A DNA stretch of 64,000 nucleotides from JALZAI01 sp038212215 (GTDB taxonomy: Bacteria; Actinomycetota; Actinomycetes; Mycobacteriales; Jatrophihabitantaceae): the NCBI GenBank assembly GCA_038212215.1, contig JBBQUT010000007.1, positions 97,825 to 161,824 on the forward strand, given 5' to 3'. The translations under genes and the position numbers were made by a program. Of this stretch, positions 16,569 through 25,197 are shown in pieces. A model generated the notes under the pieces. That model had not been told where the DNA came from. It saw only the letters and a list, made by a program, of their open reading frames with translations, and made no database searches. The stretch's first letter is position 1, and every line of letters begins with the position of its first letter.

Positions 16569-17819
16569 TCACACGGCCGGGCAGAGCGGCGTGAGCCCGT
16601 TGGGTGCCGTCGTCTTGCCGTCCTTGATGCCCACCACGAACGCGCACGGGTGGCCGCCGAACGGCACCGGCTTGCCCGCAGTGAAGGTGATCTTGTTCGG
16701 CACGAGGCCACCGAGGTCGTCGTTCGTGATGCTGTTCAAGCCCGTCAGGACGTCGGCCCGGCTCGGGCTCGCGCCCGCGCTGGCCAGCGCCTTGCGTATC
16801 AGCTCGAGGCCAACCCACGTGTAGCTCGCCGAGCCCTCACGCCAGTTCTTGTCACCCGCGTACTTCGTCATAGCGTCGACGAAGGTCTGCACGGCCGGGC
16901 TGCTCGCGACTGACGGGAAGATGTAGGCCGGCCCGTACATCGTCGCGTCCTTCACCTTGAGCAAGTCAGGGCCGATCGCCTGCTCGGACGTGCCCCATGT
17001 CGGGTTGTAGTTCTGCGCCTGGCAGTCCTCGATGAACTTCGCGCCCACGGCAGCCGCGATGTTCAGCTGCAGGTAGTCGGCGCCGGACTGCTGAAGCTGC
17101 AGGCACTGCGCGGTGTAGGACGTCGCGGTCGCGTCTACCGCAGCTGCGCTGTACTTCAAGCCGAACTTCGCTGCCTGCGGTTGCTGAAGACCGGTCGCCT
17201 GGGCGCAGGCCGCGGCCTCCGCGCAGTACAGGTTCGCGAAGTGCGTCGCGTGTGCGACCTGCTTGGCGACGAGCATCTGGTCAATCACGCCGCTCACCAC
17301 GTCGGTGGTGGGCGCGAACATGCCCGCCTTCTGGAACCAGTCAGCGCCGTTCGACGTTCCGCCGACGATGGCCACCCCGCTCTTGATCGCGTCGCTGTCG
17401 TAGACGCCGACTAAGGTGTCGGTCGCGACCACAATGGCGAGGACGTTGTCCTGGTCGACGAGCTTCTTTTCGGCAGCCTGCGCCTTGGCCGGGTCGCCGC
17501 CGTCGTCTGTCGGGATGATCTCGACCGGGTGACCGTTGATGCCACCGTTGGCGTTGACCCACTTGGCCCATGCGGGGGCGACGGTGCCGCCCTGGTCACC
17601 GCTCGAGGCCTGCGCCCCGGTCAGTTCAACGATGAGGCCGATCTTGATTGGCGATCCGGTCAGCGCCGGGGCGCTCGAGCTGGCACCGCCGCCGCCGGCA
17701 GAGGCGGACGACGACTTGGTGCCTGCGTTGCCGCTGCTGCTGCAGGCGGCAAGCAAGGAGGCGGCAGCGGCCGCCAGGCCGATGGCTCGTACCACCGGAT
17801 GTCCTGGTGTTCTTTTCAC
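16569..17819 (-). CDS. Lipoprotein substrate-binding protein of a Liv-type ABC importer
   Basis: A 416-residue receptor. GTG 17819 is chosen because GGGAG lies 8 bases upstream. The signal sequence ends in a lipobox, LLAACSSS, so it is a membrane-anchored lipoprotein, followed by a Ser/Gly/Ala linker. SPIKIGLIVELTGAQASSGD and NANGGINGHPVEIIPTDDGG are the opening strands of type I (LIV-type) periplasmic binding proteins. It is first in the order receptor, LivHMG, LivF. Ligand specificity cannot be read from sequence; the neighbourhood suggests an aliphatic or aromatic acid or amide. Confidence 0.92.
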   Translation of the reverse strand: MKRTPGHPVVRAIGLAAAAASLLAACSSSGNAGTKSSSASAGGGGASSSAPALTGSPIKIGLIVELTGAQASSGDQGGTVAPAWAKWVNANGGINGHPVEIIPTDDGGDPAKAQAAEKKLVDQDNVLAIVVATDTLVGVYDSDAIKSGVAIVGGTSNGADWFQKAGMFAPTTDVVSGVIDQMLVAKQVAHATHFANLYCAEAAACAQATGLQQPQAAKFGLKYSAAAVDATATSYTAQCLQLQQSGADYLQLNIAAAVGAKFIEDCQAQNYNPTWGTSEQAIGPDLLKVKDATMYGPAYIFPSVASSPAVQTFVDAMTKYAGDKNWREGSASYTWVGLELIRKALASAGASPSRADVLTGLNSITNDDLGGLVPNKITFTAGKPVPFGGHPCAFVVGIKDGKTTAPNGLTPLCPAV

Positions 17820-17930
17820 GTTGACGGCTCCCTTTGCCTCGGTCGTTTCGGTGCGGCGACAGCCACATGTCCCGGGGATGGCACGAAGACTAGGCACACC
17901 ACTGGGTGTTATACAAGAGAATCCGCAAAA

Positions 17931-17952
17931 TTATTTATCTAATTGCATCTAG
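17931..17952. promoter_or_regulatory. AT-rich promoter/operator region of the transporter
   Basis: A low-GC stretch around 17925-17952 contains TTATCTAATTGCATCTAGA, with TCTA-type half sites like those at 23808 and 26008. It lies about 110 bases upstream of the receptor start, beyond the 3' end of the SDR remnant. It is the likely promoter or operator of the leftward liv operon. Confidence 0.4.
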
Positions 17953-17988
17953 ACGGCGGTATTGACGGCCCGACGCGCCCTGTTTGCG

Positions 17989-18205
17989 TCAGAACGGGCT
18001 CTTGCCATGCCCGCCGTCGAGCCGGATGGTCTCCCCCGGTGAGGAACGCAGCGCGCTCGGAGCAGAGGAACGCCGCGAGCCATCCCATCTCCACCGGCTC
18101 GCCCCAGCGCCCCAACCGGCAGCACGAGCCCACTGAGGTAGACGACGCTCAGGACGAAGTTGCGGTAGACCGACTCGAAGTCCTCGTCCGACGAACGTTC
18201 GAAGC
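17989..18205 (-). pseudogene. SDR pseudogene remnant (internal deletion and frameshift)
   Basis: Three minus-strand frames in succession encode pieces of one SDR. SSDEDFESVYRNFVLSVVYL (to about 18117) matches the helix after the NNAG motif. LGRWGEPVEMGWLAAFLCSE then matches the C-terminal LGRxGxPxE helix and continues to FLTG. ETIRLDGGHGKSPF ends the protein at 17989. The roughly 80 residues between, including the Ser-Tyr-Lys catalytic centre, are deleted, and the nucleotide-binding N-terminus is absent. It lies between the liv operon promoter and the CoA-transferase promoter and cannot be functional. Confidence 0.75.
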
Positions 18206-18270
18206 CTCGCCACCGGCCGGTCTCCGGATCGGGGACGGCGCCACCCGATCGTTCGTGAGGCGAGACTCGC

Positions 18271-18297
18271 AATTATCTAACGAATGTAACTATACTC
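18271..18297. promoter_or_regulatory. AT-rich promoter of the CoA-transferase operon
   Basis: AATTATCTAACGAATGTAAC followed by TATACT lies 25-50 bases before the CoA-transferase ATG. TATACT is an acceptable -10 box. The ATCTAAC half site resembles the palindromes at 12285, 21273, 23808 and 26008. Confidence 0.45.
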
Positions 18298-18322
18298 TCA
18301 GGGTGGCCCGGACCGGAGACCG

Positions 18323-19507
18323 ATGAGCGCCAACCCGCTCGAGGGCATCTGCGTCGTCGCCTTCGAGCAGGCGGTGGCCGCTCCCCTCTGCACGCGTCAC
18401 CTCGCCGACCTCGGCGCGCGGGTCATCAAAGTCGAGAATCCGCAGGGTGGTGACTTCACGCGCGCGTACGACGACGCGGTGAAAGGTCTCGCGTCTACCT
18501 TCGTCTGGCTCAACCGCAACAAGGAGTCGTTCGCGCTCGACATGAAGCACCCGTCCGCACGCCCGGTGCTGGATCGGCTGCTGGAACGCGCTGACGTGGT
18601 CGTGCAGAACCTCGCGCCCGGCGCGGCCGCACGCCTCGGCCTGGACGCGGCAACGCTCACCTCGAGATACCCGCGCGTCGTCGCGGTCGACATGTCCGGC
18701 TACGGAGCAGGTGGGCCGCTTGCCCACAAGCGTGCCTACGACTTGCTCGTGCAGTCCGAGGCGGGATCGTGCTCGGTGACCGGTCGCCCGGGCGACTGGG
18801 CCAAGCCGGGCATCCCCGTCGCCGATGTGGGTTCAGCGATGTACGCGTTGACGAGCGTGCTCGCCGCGCTGCTCGCGCGCGAACGCACCGGGCGCGGGGC
18901 CGCGATCTCCGTAAGCATGTTCGACACCATCGCGGAGTGGATGGGCTTCGCGCTGAACTACACGATGTACACCGGCGTCGAGCGTGAGCCGAACGGGCTG
19001 AGCTCGCCGACCGTGGCGCCCTACGGCGCCTACCCAACGAGCGACGGTCACACCGTGGTGCTGGGCACGACCAACGACAACGAGTGGCAACGCTTCGCGC
19101 GCGAACTCCTCGGACGGCCCGACCTTGCCGTCGAAGACCGGTACGGCACCAACGCGCTGCGCTGCGAGCATCGCGCCGAGCTCGACGACATCGTCACGGC
19201 GTGGACGACGCGCCACCTGCTCGACGACATTCAGCGCGAGGCCGACGCTGCGGGTATCGGCAACGCGCGGGTCAACTCGGTGCGCGACGTCCTGGCACAT
19301 CCCCATCTCGAACAGCGCGGGCGCTGGCGTGACGTCGAGTCGCCTGCCGGCCCGATTCGTGCCCTGCTCCCCCCGTTCGTGTCGCCGGAGTGGTCACCGC
19401 GGATGGAACGCGTGCCCGCACTGGGCGAGGACAACGCCGCCGTAGTGGCAGAACTCGGGTTCGCGCCCGGAGACGTAGCCGGCCTGCACCACGAAAACGC
19501 GGTCTGA
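18323..19507 (+). CDS. Class III (CaiB/BaiF) CoA-transferase
   Basis: A 394-residue family III CoA-transferase. The N-terminal VVAFEQAVAAPLCTRHLADL and ARVIKVENPQGGDFTR are family hallmarks. YDLLVQSEAG holds the catalytic Asp after RA, which forms the acyl-aspartyl-CoA anhydride intermediate. It moves CoA from a donor such as succinyl-CoA or a pathway product to the incoming acid, so it is a likely activation step in the island. The downstream SDR gene follows by 25 bases, so the two form an operon. Confidence 0.92.
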   Translation: MSANPLEGICVVAFEQAVAAPLCTRHLADLGARVIKVENPQGGDFTRAYDDAVKGLASTFVWLNRNKESFALDMKHPSARPVLDRLLERADVVVQNLAPGAAARLGLDAATLTSRYPRVVAVDMSGYGAGGPLAHKRAYDLLVQSEAGSCSVTGRPGDWAKPGIPVADVGSAMYALTSVLAALLARERTGRGAAISVSMFDTIAEWMGFALNYTMYTGVEREPNGLSSPTVAPYGAYPTSDGHTVVLGTTNDNEWQRFARELLGRPDLAVEDRYGTNALRCEHRAELDDIVTAWTTRHLLDDIQREADAAGIGNARVNSVRDVLAHPHLEQRGRWRDVESPAGPIRALLPPFVSPEWSPRMERVPALGEDNAAVVAELGFAPGDVAGLHHENAV

Positions 19508-19532
19508 TGTGACCGGCCCGAGAGGATCTGCC

Positions 19533-20324
19533 ATGGACGAATGTGCCGGCAAGGTAGCGATCGTGACCGGAGCGAGCCGGGGCATCGGGGCGGCCATCGC
19601 CATCCGGCTCGCCCTCGCCGGCGCACGCGTCGCCGCGGTGGCCCGCACGCTCGACCCGGATCCGCGTTATGTCGGCACGCTGCGCGACACCGTGAATGCG
19701 ATCACGGCCGCAAGTTGCCAGGCGATCGCGGTGCCCGCGGACCTTTCCCGCGCCGAGGATCGGCAACGACTCGTGCGTGGTGTGGAAGAGCAGCTCGGCC
19801 CGGTGGACATCCTCGTCAACAATGCCGCCGTGACATTCCTCGCACCGGTCGAGAAGTTCCCCGCCAAGCGGCTGGACCTCATGCTCGACGTGCAAGTCCG
19901 CGCACCGTTTGAGCTGACGCAACTCGTGCTGCCCGGCATGTACGAGCGCGGGTCGGGCTGGATTCTCAACATCACGTCCCGCGCCGCCGTACACCCCGAC
20001 GGCCCACCTTTCGAACAGATCCACACGCAAGGCTTCGCGGTGTACGGCTTGTGCAAGGCCGCCCTCGAACGGTTCACGACGGCGTTGGCCGCCGAGGGTC
20101 ATCTCCGCGGTGTGCGCGCGAATGCCTTGGCGCCGTGGGACAACGTGGCCACCCCGGGTGCGGGAGTCCACGACCTGGTCGACGGGTTCCCCATTGAGGG
20201 GCCGGAGGTGATGGCCGAGGCCGCACTTGCTCTGGTATCCGGTGACCTGACCGGTCGCATCGCGTACAGCCAGCAGTTGCTCGACGAGCTAGGGCGCTCG
20301 CCGCAGACGCTGCCGGCTGGGTGA
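19533..20324 (+). CDS. Short-chain dehydrogenase/reductase
   Basis: A 263-residue SDR; start chosen at MDECAGKVAIVTGASRGIG because GAGAGGA precedes it. NNAAVTF, ITSRAAVHP (Ser) and YGLCK (Tyr-Lys) are the active-site motifs. An insertion PPFEQIHTQGF precedes the catalytic Tyr and is longer than in standard FabG-like enzymes, which suggests a bulky substrate. It is co-transcribed with the CoA-transferase and convergent with the next hydratase. Confidence 0.88.
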   Translation: MDECAGKVAIVTGASRGIGAAIAIRLALAGARVAAVARTLDPDPRYVGTLRDTVNAITAASCQAIAVPADLSRAEDRQRLVRGVEEQLGPVDILVNNAAVTFLAPVEKFPAKRLDLMLDVQVRAPFELTQLVLPGMYERGSGWILNITSRAAVHPDGPPFEQIHTQGFAVYGLCKAALERFTTALAAEGHLRGVRANALAPWDNVATPGAGVHDLVDGFPIEGPEVMAEAALALVSGDLTGRIAYSQQLLDELGRSPQTLPAG

Positions 20325-20345
20325 CGGCGCTTCAGAAGAGCGGAA

Positions 20346-21113
20346 CTACCCGTGCAGCCGGCTGCGGCCGCGGGCGATCACCCCGTCGCGGACAGCGGCC
20401 ATGTGCGCCGCGTCGACGCGGCGTCGATGCGACACCGCCAGCTCGGCATCGAGCGCTTCCTCGGCACTGACGACACTGCGCCGGTGATAGGCGAGCCGCA
20501 GCTCGACCAGCAGGGACGGGTCGACTTCAGCCATGGCGGACGCGATCGCACGCACTCGTGGCAGCAGGTCATCGTGCGGCACGACCTCGTTGACGAGTCC
20601 GAGCCGCAGCGCGGTGGGCGCGTCGATCAGTTCGCCGGTGTAGCTCAGTTGCCGCGCGCGACGCACGCCGATAGCTTCCGCCAAGTGAACGGTCATGCCA
20701 CCGCCAGGGAAGAGCCCGACGCGCCCGTGGGTGTCGCCGAAGAGAGCCCGTTCGGAGGCGATCGCGAAGTCGCAGCTGAGGACGAGCTCGAGCCCACCGG
20801 TGATCGCGGGGCCATTGACTGCGGCGATCAGCGGCTTGCCCAGTGCGCGCAACGCCGCGCTGAAGGTGTCGGCAGGTTTCCCGCGGTTGGTCGTGGCCCA
20901 GGAGGTGTCGGAGAGATCCATGCCGGCGCAGAAGGCCGGGTCCGCGCCGGTGATGACCGCGACCGGGGCCGAGTCGTCGGCGTCGAAGTCGCGCAGCGCG
21001 GCCACGAGCGCCGACGCGAGCTCGACGTTCATCGCGTTGCGCTTGGCCGGCCGGTTGAGGGTGATCTCGTGCCGTCCGTCGAGGCGCTCGACCAGCAGTA
21101 CCTCGGTCGTCAC
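20346..21113 (-). CDS. Enoyl-CoA hydratase/isomerase family protein
   Basis: A 255-residue crotonase with a GTG start at 21113. LNRPAKRNAMN, DPAFCAGMDLSD and AAVNGPAITGGLELVLSCDF are family motifs forming the CoA pocket and oxyanion hole. In FGDTHGRVGLFPGGGMTVHL the second catalytic glutamate position is replaced, so isomerase or other crotonase chemistry is possible. The open frame extends upstream of the GTG without a better start. The gene is divergent from a thiolase. Confidence 0.87.
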   Translation of the reverse strand: MTTEVLLVERLDGRHEITLNRPAKRNAMNVELASALVAALRDFDADDSAPVAVITGADPAFCAGMDLSDTSWATTNRGKPADTFSAALRALGKPLIAAVNGPAITGGLELVLSCDFAIASERALFGDTHGRVGLFPGGGMTVHLAEAIGVRRARQLSYTGELIDAPTALRLGLVNEVVPHDDLLPRVRAIASAMAEVDPSLLVELRLAYHRRSVVSAEEALDAELAVSHRRRVDAAHMAAVRDGVIARGRSRLHG

Positions 21114-21272
21114 GGACGACGCGGCTGCGCCGTAGCGGTACGGCGTGTGGCAGTCGAGCGGAAGGTCCGGCCGGCCGAGAAGTGCCGGCGCGGTGCTCGC
21201 GGCGGCGGACCGATCCGGTGCGCCAACCCGGCACGGATCGCGTGGGCAAGGTGACGAAGCATGCAGACAGAA

Positions 21273-21286
21273 TCAGTTAACTAATT
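21273..21286. promoter_or_regulatory. AT-rich palindromic site (TCAGTTAACTAATT), copy 2
   Basis: An exact repeat of the 14-mer at 12285-12298, located 45 bases before the thiolase ATG in the divergent region with the hydratase gene at 20346-21113. Two exact copies in a high-GC genome, both in divergent catabolic promoters, argue for a shared operator. Confidence 0.6.
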
Positions 21287-21330
21287 TATCCTGTCAAGAT
21301 GATACCGGCCTCGACCTACCGGGAGACTGC

Positions 21331-22575
21331 ATGACAAGCATCGTTCCTCGCGACGTGGTGATCGTCGACGGCGTCCGCTCGCCGCGCGGCCGCGGCAAGG
21401 CCTCCGGATCTCTGCACCCAGTGCACCCGCAGGGGTTGCTCGCGCAGGTCCTGGTGGCGCTCGTCGATCGCGTGGGCGTCGACCCATTGCTGGTGGAGGA
21501 CGTCGTCACGGGCAACGGCATCATGGAGGGAGACCACGGCTCGGACATCGCCCGGCTCGCGGTACTCGCCGCAGGCTGGCCGACCACCGTGCCCGGCACC
21601 ACGCTCAACCGGTTCTGCGGATCAGGGCAGCAGGCGGTCACTTTTGCCGCGGCCTCGATCGCGGCCGGCTATCAAGACCTGGTCGTCGGGTCGGGCGTCG
21701 AATCGATGTCGCGCTGGCCCGCTGCCGAAGGCGTGACGACCATCGACGGCGGCAACGCCAACCTCCGCGCGCGGTACCCCATCGTCCCGCAGGGCATCTC
21801 CGCCGACCTGATCGCAACCCTCGAAGGATTCAGCCGCGAGGACGTCGACACCTTCGCGCTGCTGAGCCAGGAGCGCTGCGCCAAAGCGATGTCCGAGGGA
21901 CGGTTCGAGCGCAGTGTCGTACCCATCCGGAACCTCGACGGGTCGGTCGCGTTGGACGTGGACGAGTTCCCGCGGCCGGGCACCACGCTGGAGGCACTGG
22001 GCCGGTTGACGCCTTCGTTCCTCGAGCTTGGCACGGCCGTGTACGACGGCTACGACCGCTCGTTTGACGACATGTGCCGACAGGTGTATCCGCAGGTGGC
22101 GGCGATCGACCACGTCCACCACGCGGGCAACTCCTCGGGCGTCGTCGACGGTGCGTCGGCGATCCTGCTGGCGGCCGGTGAACTCGCGAGCGCGCATGGA
22201 CTCGAGGCCCGGGCCCGCATCGTCATGACCGCGGTGGTCGGCGCGGAGCCCGTCATCATGCTCACCGCCCCGGGTGCAGCCGTAGAACTGTGTCTCCGCA
22301 AGGCCGGCATGTCCATCTCCGATATCGACCTGTGGGAGATCAACGAGGCGTTCGCCGCGGTGCCGTTGAAGACGATGCGCGACCTCGCGCTCGACCCCGA
22401 GCGTGTCAACGTCAACGGCGGTGCGATCGCCCTCGGTCACCCGATCGGCGCGACTGGCCCGATGTTGATCCAGACCGCCCTGGACGAACTCGAACGCACC
22501 GACCGCACGACCGCGCTCATAACCATGTGCACCGGAGGCGGCATGGCGACCGCCACCATCATCGAGCGGGTGTGA
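21331..22575 (+). CDS. Thiolase (acetyl-CoA acyltransferase)
   Basis: A 414-residue thiolase starting MTSIVPRDVVIVDGVRSPRG behind GGGAG. TLNRFCGSGQQAV has the nucleophilic Cys, INEAFA the Asn-containing loop, GGAIALGHPIGATGP the His, and TMCTGGGMATA the second Cys. All four catalytic elements are present. It catalyses thiolytic cleavage of a 3-oxoacyl-CoA in the cytoplasm. It is convergent with the acyl-CoA dehydrogenase gene, with a short hairpin between. Confidence 0.94.
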   Translation: MTSIVPRDVVIVDGVRSPRGRGKASGSLHPVHPQGLLAQVLVALVDRVGVDPLLVEDVVTGNGIMEGDHGSDIARLAVLAAGWPTTVPGTTLNRFCGSGQQAVTFAAASIAAGYQDLVVGSGVESMSRWPAAEGVTTIDGGNANLRARYPIVPQGISADLIATLEGFSREDVDTFALLSQERCAKAMSEGRFERSVVPIRNLDGSVALDVDEFPRPGTTLEALGRLTPSFLELGTAVYDGYDRSFDDMCRQVYPQVAAIDHVHHAGNSSGVVDGASAILLAAGELASAHGLEARARIVMTAVVGAEPVIMLTAPGAAVELCLRKAGMSISDIDLWEINEAFAAVPLKTMRDLALDPERVNVNGGAIALGHPIGATGPMLIQTALDELERTDRTTALITMCTGGGMATATIIERV

Positions 22576-22580
22576 CCGCG

Positions 22581-22599
22581 CCGCTCAGAGTCCGAGCGG
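22581..22599. terminator. Short hairpin between convergent thiolase and acyl-CoA dehydrogenase genes
   Basis: CCGCTC (22581-22586) and GAGCGG (22594-22599) form a 6-bp GC stem with a 7-base loop, starting 5 bases after the thiolase stop and 16 bases before the other gene's stop. It could serve both transcripts. No T-run is present. Confidence 0.4.
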
Positions 22600-22614
22600 T
22601 GATGACGGCGACGG

Positions 22615-23757
22615 TCAGAGACCGAGCGATCGGCCAACGATCTCCTTCATGATCTCTGATGTCCCGCCGTAAAGGCGCTGCACGCGGCCGTCGCGCCAGA
22701 GTCGGGCGATCTCATACTCGTTGACGTAGCCGTAACCGCCGTGCAGTTGCAGGCACCGGTCGAGCACTTCCCACTCGGTCTCGGTCACCCAGAGCTTGGC
22801 CTGTGCCGCCTCGTCGGCGGTCAGCTCGCCGGCAACCAGCGCCGCGATGCAGCGGTCGACGTAAATCTGCATCACGTCGATCTTCGCCTTGATGTCGGCC
22901 AGCGCGAACCTGTTCGCCTGGAACTCGCCGATCGGCCGGCCGAACGCGACGCGGGTCTTCGCGTACTCGAGGGTCACCTCGAAGGCCCGGTGTGCTCGCG
23001 CGACCCCGTGCACCGCGATGCCCACTCGCTCGGTCGGCAGGTTGCGCATCAGGTTGTAGAAACCGCGCCTCGGTTCGCCGAGCACGTTCGCAACGGGCAC
23101 GCGCACGTCACTGAAGAACAGCTCGGTCGTGTCGGCGGCCTTGGCCCCGATCTTGTCGAGCTTGCGTCCGCGTTCGAAGCCGGCCATGCCCTCTTCGACC
23201 ACCAGCAGGCTGATGCCGCGATGGCCCGCGCCAGGGTCGGTACGAGCTACGACGATCACGTGCGTGGCCAGCTGCCCGTTGCTGATGAACGACTTCGACC
23301 CATTGAGGACGTAGTGATCACCGTCCAGTCGAGCGGTCGCGGCGATCGACTTGAGATCGGATCCCGCGCCGGGCTCGGACATTGCGATCGCCGTGATCAC
23401 CTCGCCGGTCACCATGCCGGGCAGCCAGCGCGCCTTCTGCTCGTCCGTGGTGAGGTCGAGCAGGTACGGCATCACAATGTCGTTGTTCACGGCGAAGCCG
23501 AGACCGAGCGAGCCGGTCGCCACGATCTCTTCGGCGAGGATGGCGTTGTAGCGGAAGTCCGAGACACCACTGCCGCCGAACTGTTCGGGCACCTCCCAGC
23601 CGAGGAGTCCGGCAGCGCCCGCCTTGCGCCACACTTCGCGACCGGTTTCTCCGGCCCGCTCCCACTCGGCCGCGTTCGGTGCGCATTCCTTCTCCAGGAA
23701 GGCGCGGACGCTTGCCCGGAACAACTCGTGCTCGTCGTCGAAGATCGTCCGCTGCAT
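22615..23757 (-). CDS. Acyl-CoA dehydrogenase
   Basis: A 380-residue FAD-dependent acyl-CoA dehydrogenase. AIAMSEPGAGSDLKSIAATA is the flavin/substrate signature, GSKSFISNGQLA the second, and LHGGYGYVNEYEIARLWRD and YGGTSEIMKEIV the C-terminal FAD-binding region. It introduces the alpha-beta double bond in an acyl-CoA and passes electrons to ETF. The length is normal. The gene is divergent from a second thiolase, with a TAGCTAAGT-containing palindrome between. Confidence 0.94.
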   Translation of the reverse strand: MQRTIFDDEHELFRASVRAFLEKECAPNAAEWERAGETGREVWRKAGAAGLLGWEVPEQFGGSGVSDFRYNAILAEEIVATGSLGLGFAVNNDIVMPYLLDLTTDEQKARWLPGMVTGEVITAIAMSEPGAGSDLKSIAATARLDGDHYVLNGSKSFISNGQLATHVIVVARTDPGAGHRGISLLVVEEGMAGFERGRKLDKIGAKAADTTELFFSDVRVPVANVLGEPRRGFYNLMRNLPTERVGIAVHGVARAHRAFEVTLEYAKTRVAFGRPIGEFQANRFALADIKAKIDVMQIYVDRCIAALVAGELTADEAAQAKLWVTETEWEVLDRCLQLHGGYGYVNEYEIARLWRDGRVQRLYGGTSEIMKEIVGRSLGL

Positions 23758-23807
23758 GGTTCAACCTCACCTGGATCCGCACCCCGCGCGGGTGCGCGCG
23801 ATGATAG

Positions 23808-23822
23808 TCTAGCTAAGTTAGA
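23808..23822. promoter_or_regulatory. AT-rich palindrome between dehydrogenase and thiolase genes
   Basis: TCTAGCTAAGTTAGA is an imperfect palindrome centred on an A, in the 93-base divergent region. TAGCTAAGT fits the TAGYTAANT pattern seen at 12285, 21273 and 26008. It is a likely operator controlling both genes. Confidence 0.55.
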
Positions 23823-23850
23823 TGAATAGCCAAGGAGAATCGAGGGCCAC

Positions 23851-25062
23851 ATGCGCGACGTCGTTATCTGCGAACCGCTGCGCACACCGGTCGGCCGTTA
23901 CGGCGGCGCGCTGCGGGACGTTCCCGCTGCGGACCTCGCGGCGACCGTGATCCGTGCGCTGGTCGAGCGGACCGGAATCGATCCCGCCCTCGTCGAAGAC
24001 GTCCTGCTCGGGCAGTGCTACGGCAGCAGCGAGGCGCCCGCCATCGGCCGAGTGGCGGCACTCGACGCGGGCTTGCCCGTGACGACCAGCGGCTTGCAGC
24101 TCGATCGGCGCTGCGGGTCGGGGTTGCAGGCGATCATCTACGCGGCGATGCAGGTGCAGACCGGCATCAGCGACGTCGTCCTCGCCGGCGGCGTGGAGAG
24201 CATGAGCCAGTCCGAGTACTACACGACGTCCATGCGGTGGGGTGCGCGCGGTGAGAGCGTGACGATGCACGACCGCCTTGCCCGCGGCCGGGTGACCGCG
24301 GGTGGCAAGAACTATCCGGTGCCGGGCGGAATGCTGGAAACGGCTGAGAACCTGCGTCGCGAGTACTCCATCTCCCGCGAGGAGCAGGACGAGTTCGCGC
24401 TGCGCTCGCATCAGCGTGCTGTGGCGGCACAGAGCGCCAGCCGGTTCGAAGACGAGATCGTGCCGGTGACGGTCGCCCAGCGCGGCGGTGATGTCGTGAT
24501 CAGCCGGGACGAGCATCCACGTGCCGATACCACGCTCGAACAGCTCGCCGCCCTGCCCGCCGCAATGCGCCGCACCGACCCCGAGGCGACCGTCTCGGCC
24601 GGCAACGCCAGCGGGCAGAACGACGGCGCTGCGATCTGCTTGCTCACGTACGCGGAGAAGGCGGCCGAACTCGGGTTGACACCGCTGGCTCGGCTCAAGT
24701 CCTGGGCGCTGGCCGGCGTGCCGCCCGAGACGATGGGCATCGGCCCGGTGCCGGCGACGGCGAAGCTGCTTCAGCGCACCGACCTCACTCTCGACGACAT
24801 CGAGCTGCTCGAGTTGAACGAGGCTTTTGCCGCCCAAGTACTGGCGTGCACGCGCGAGTGGGAGTTCAAGGACAAGGACTTCGACCGGCTGAACGTGAAC
24901 GGCTCCGGGATCTCTCTCGGGCATCCGGTCGGCGCGACGGGTGGACGGATCCTGGCCACCCTGCTGCGCGAGATGCAGCGGCGTGACGTGCGCTACGGGC
25001 TGGAGACCATGTGCCTCGGCGGCGGACAGGGGTTATCGGCTCTGTTCGAGAGCGTCGCCTGA
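23851..25062 (+). CDS. Thiolase (acetyl-CoA C-acetyltransferase, FadA-like)
   Basis: A 403-residue thiolase with AAGGAGA 20 bases before the ATG. LDRRCGSGLQAI has the nucleophilic Cys, NGSGISLGHPVGATG the His, and METMCLGGGQGLS the second Cys. It differs considerably from the first thiolase, so the two probably act on different 3-oxoacyl-CoAs. Divergent from acyl-CoA dehydrogenase and followed by a FadR-type regulator gene. Confidence 0.94.
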   Translation: MRDVVICEPLRTPVGRYGGALRDVPAADLAATVIRALVERTGIDPALVEDVLLGQCYGSSEAPAIGRVAALDAGLPVTTSGLQLDRRCGSGLQAIIYAAMQVQTGISDVVLAGGVESMSQSEYYTTSMRWGARGESVTMHDRLARGRVTAGGKNYPVPGGMLETAENLRREYSISREEQDEFALRSHQRAVAAQSASRFEDEIVPVTVAQRGGDVVISRDEHPRADTTLEQLAALPAAMRRTDPEATVSAGNASGQNDGAAICLLTYAEKAAELGLTPLARLKSWALAGVPPETMGIGPVPATAKLLQRTDLTLDDIELLELNEAFAAQVLACTREWEFKDKDFDRLNVNGSGISLGHPVGATGGRILATLLREMQRRDVRYGLETMCLGGGQGLSALFESVA

Positions 25063-25078
25063 TCTGGGGGCCGCCTGC

Positions 25079-25114
25079 GACAAAGCGACCTCAGTACAAT
25101 GTTTGTGCTTTGTC
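25079..25114. promoter_or_regulatory. Inverted repeat upstream of the GntR gene
   Basis: GACAAAGC (25079-25086) is the exact complement of GCTTTGTC (25107-25114), and ACAA-TGT-TTGT at 25096-25106 is a second inverted repeat in between. The site follows the thiolase stop and precedes the regulator start by about 85 bases. It could be the GntR autoregulatory operator or a weak terminator of the thiolase transcript. Confidence 0.45.
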
Positions 25115-25197
25115 CAGTTGTAGAGTGATATCGAGACGTCGGGGCTCTTCCTGACGATCATCCTGCCCAGACCCGCATCATGACGGAGAGGCACGCG

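Noticed and set aside
15245..16594. 449-codon frame antisense to the LivHMG fusion
   Set aside because: Rich in Arg, Glu, Asp and Gln without any motif, as expected opposite a membrane protein; the sense strand has clear permease segments.
20569..21249. 226-codon minus-strand frame over the enoyl-CoA hydratase
   Set aside because: Out of frame with the crotonase motifs; shadow.
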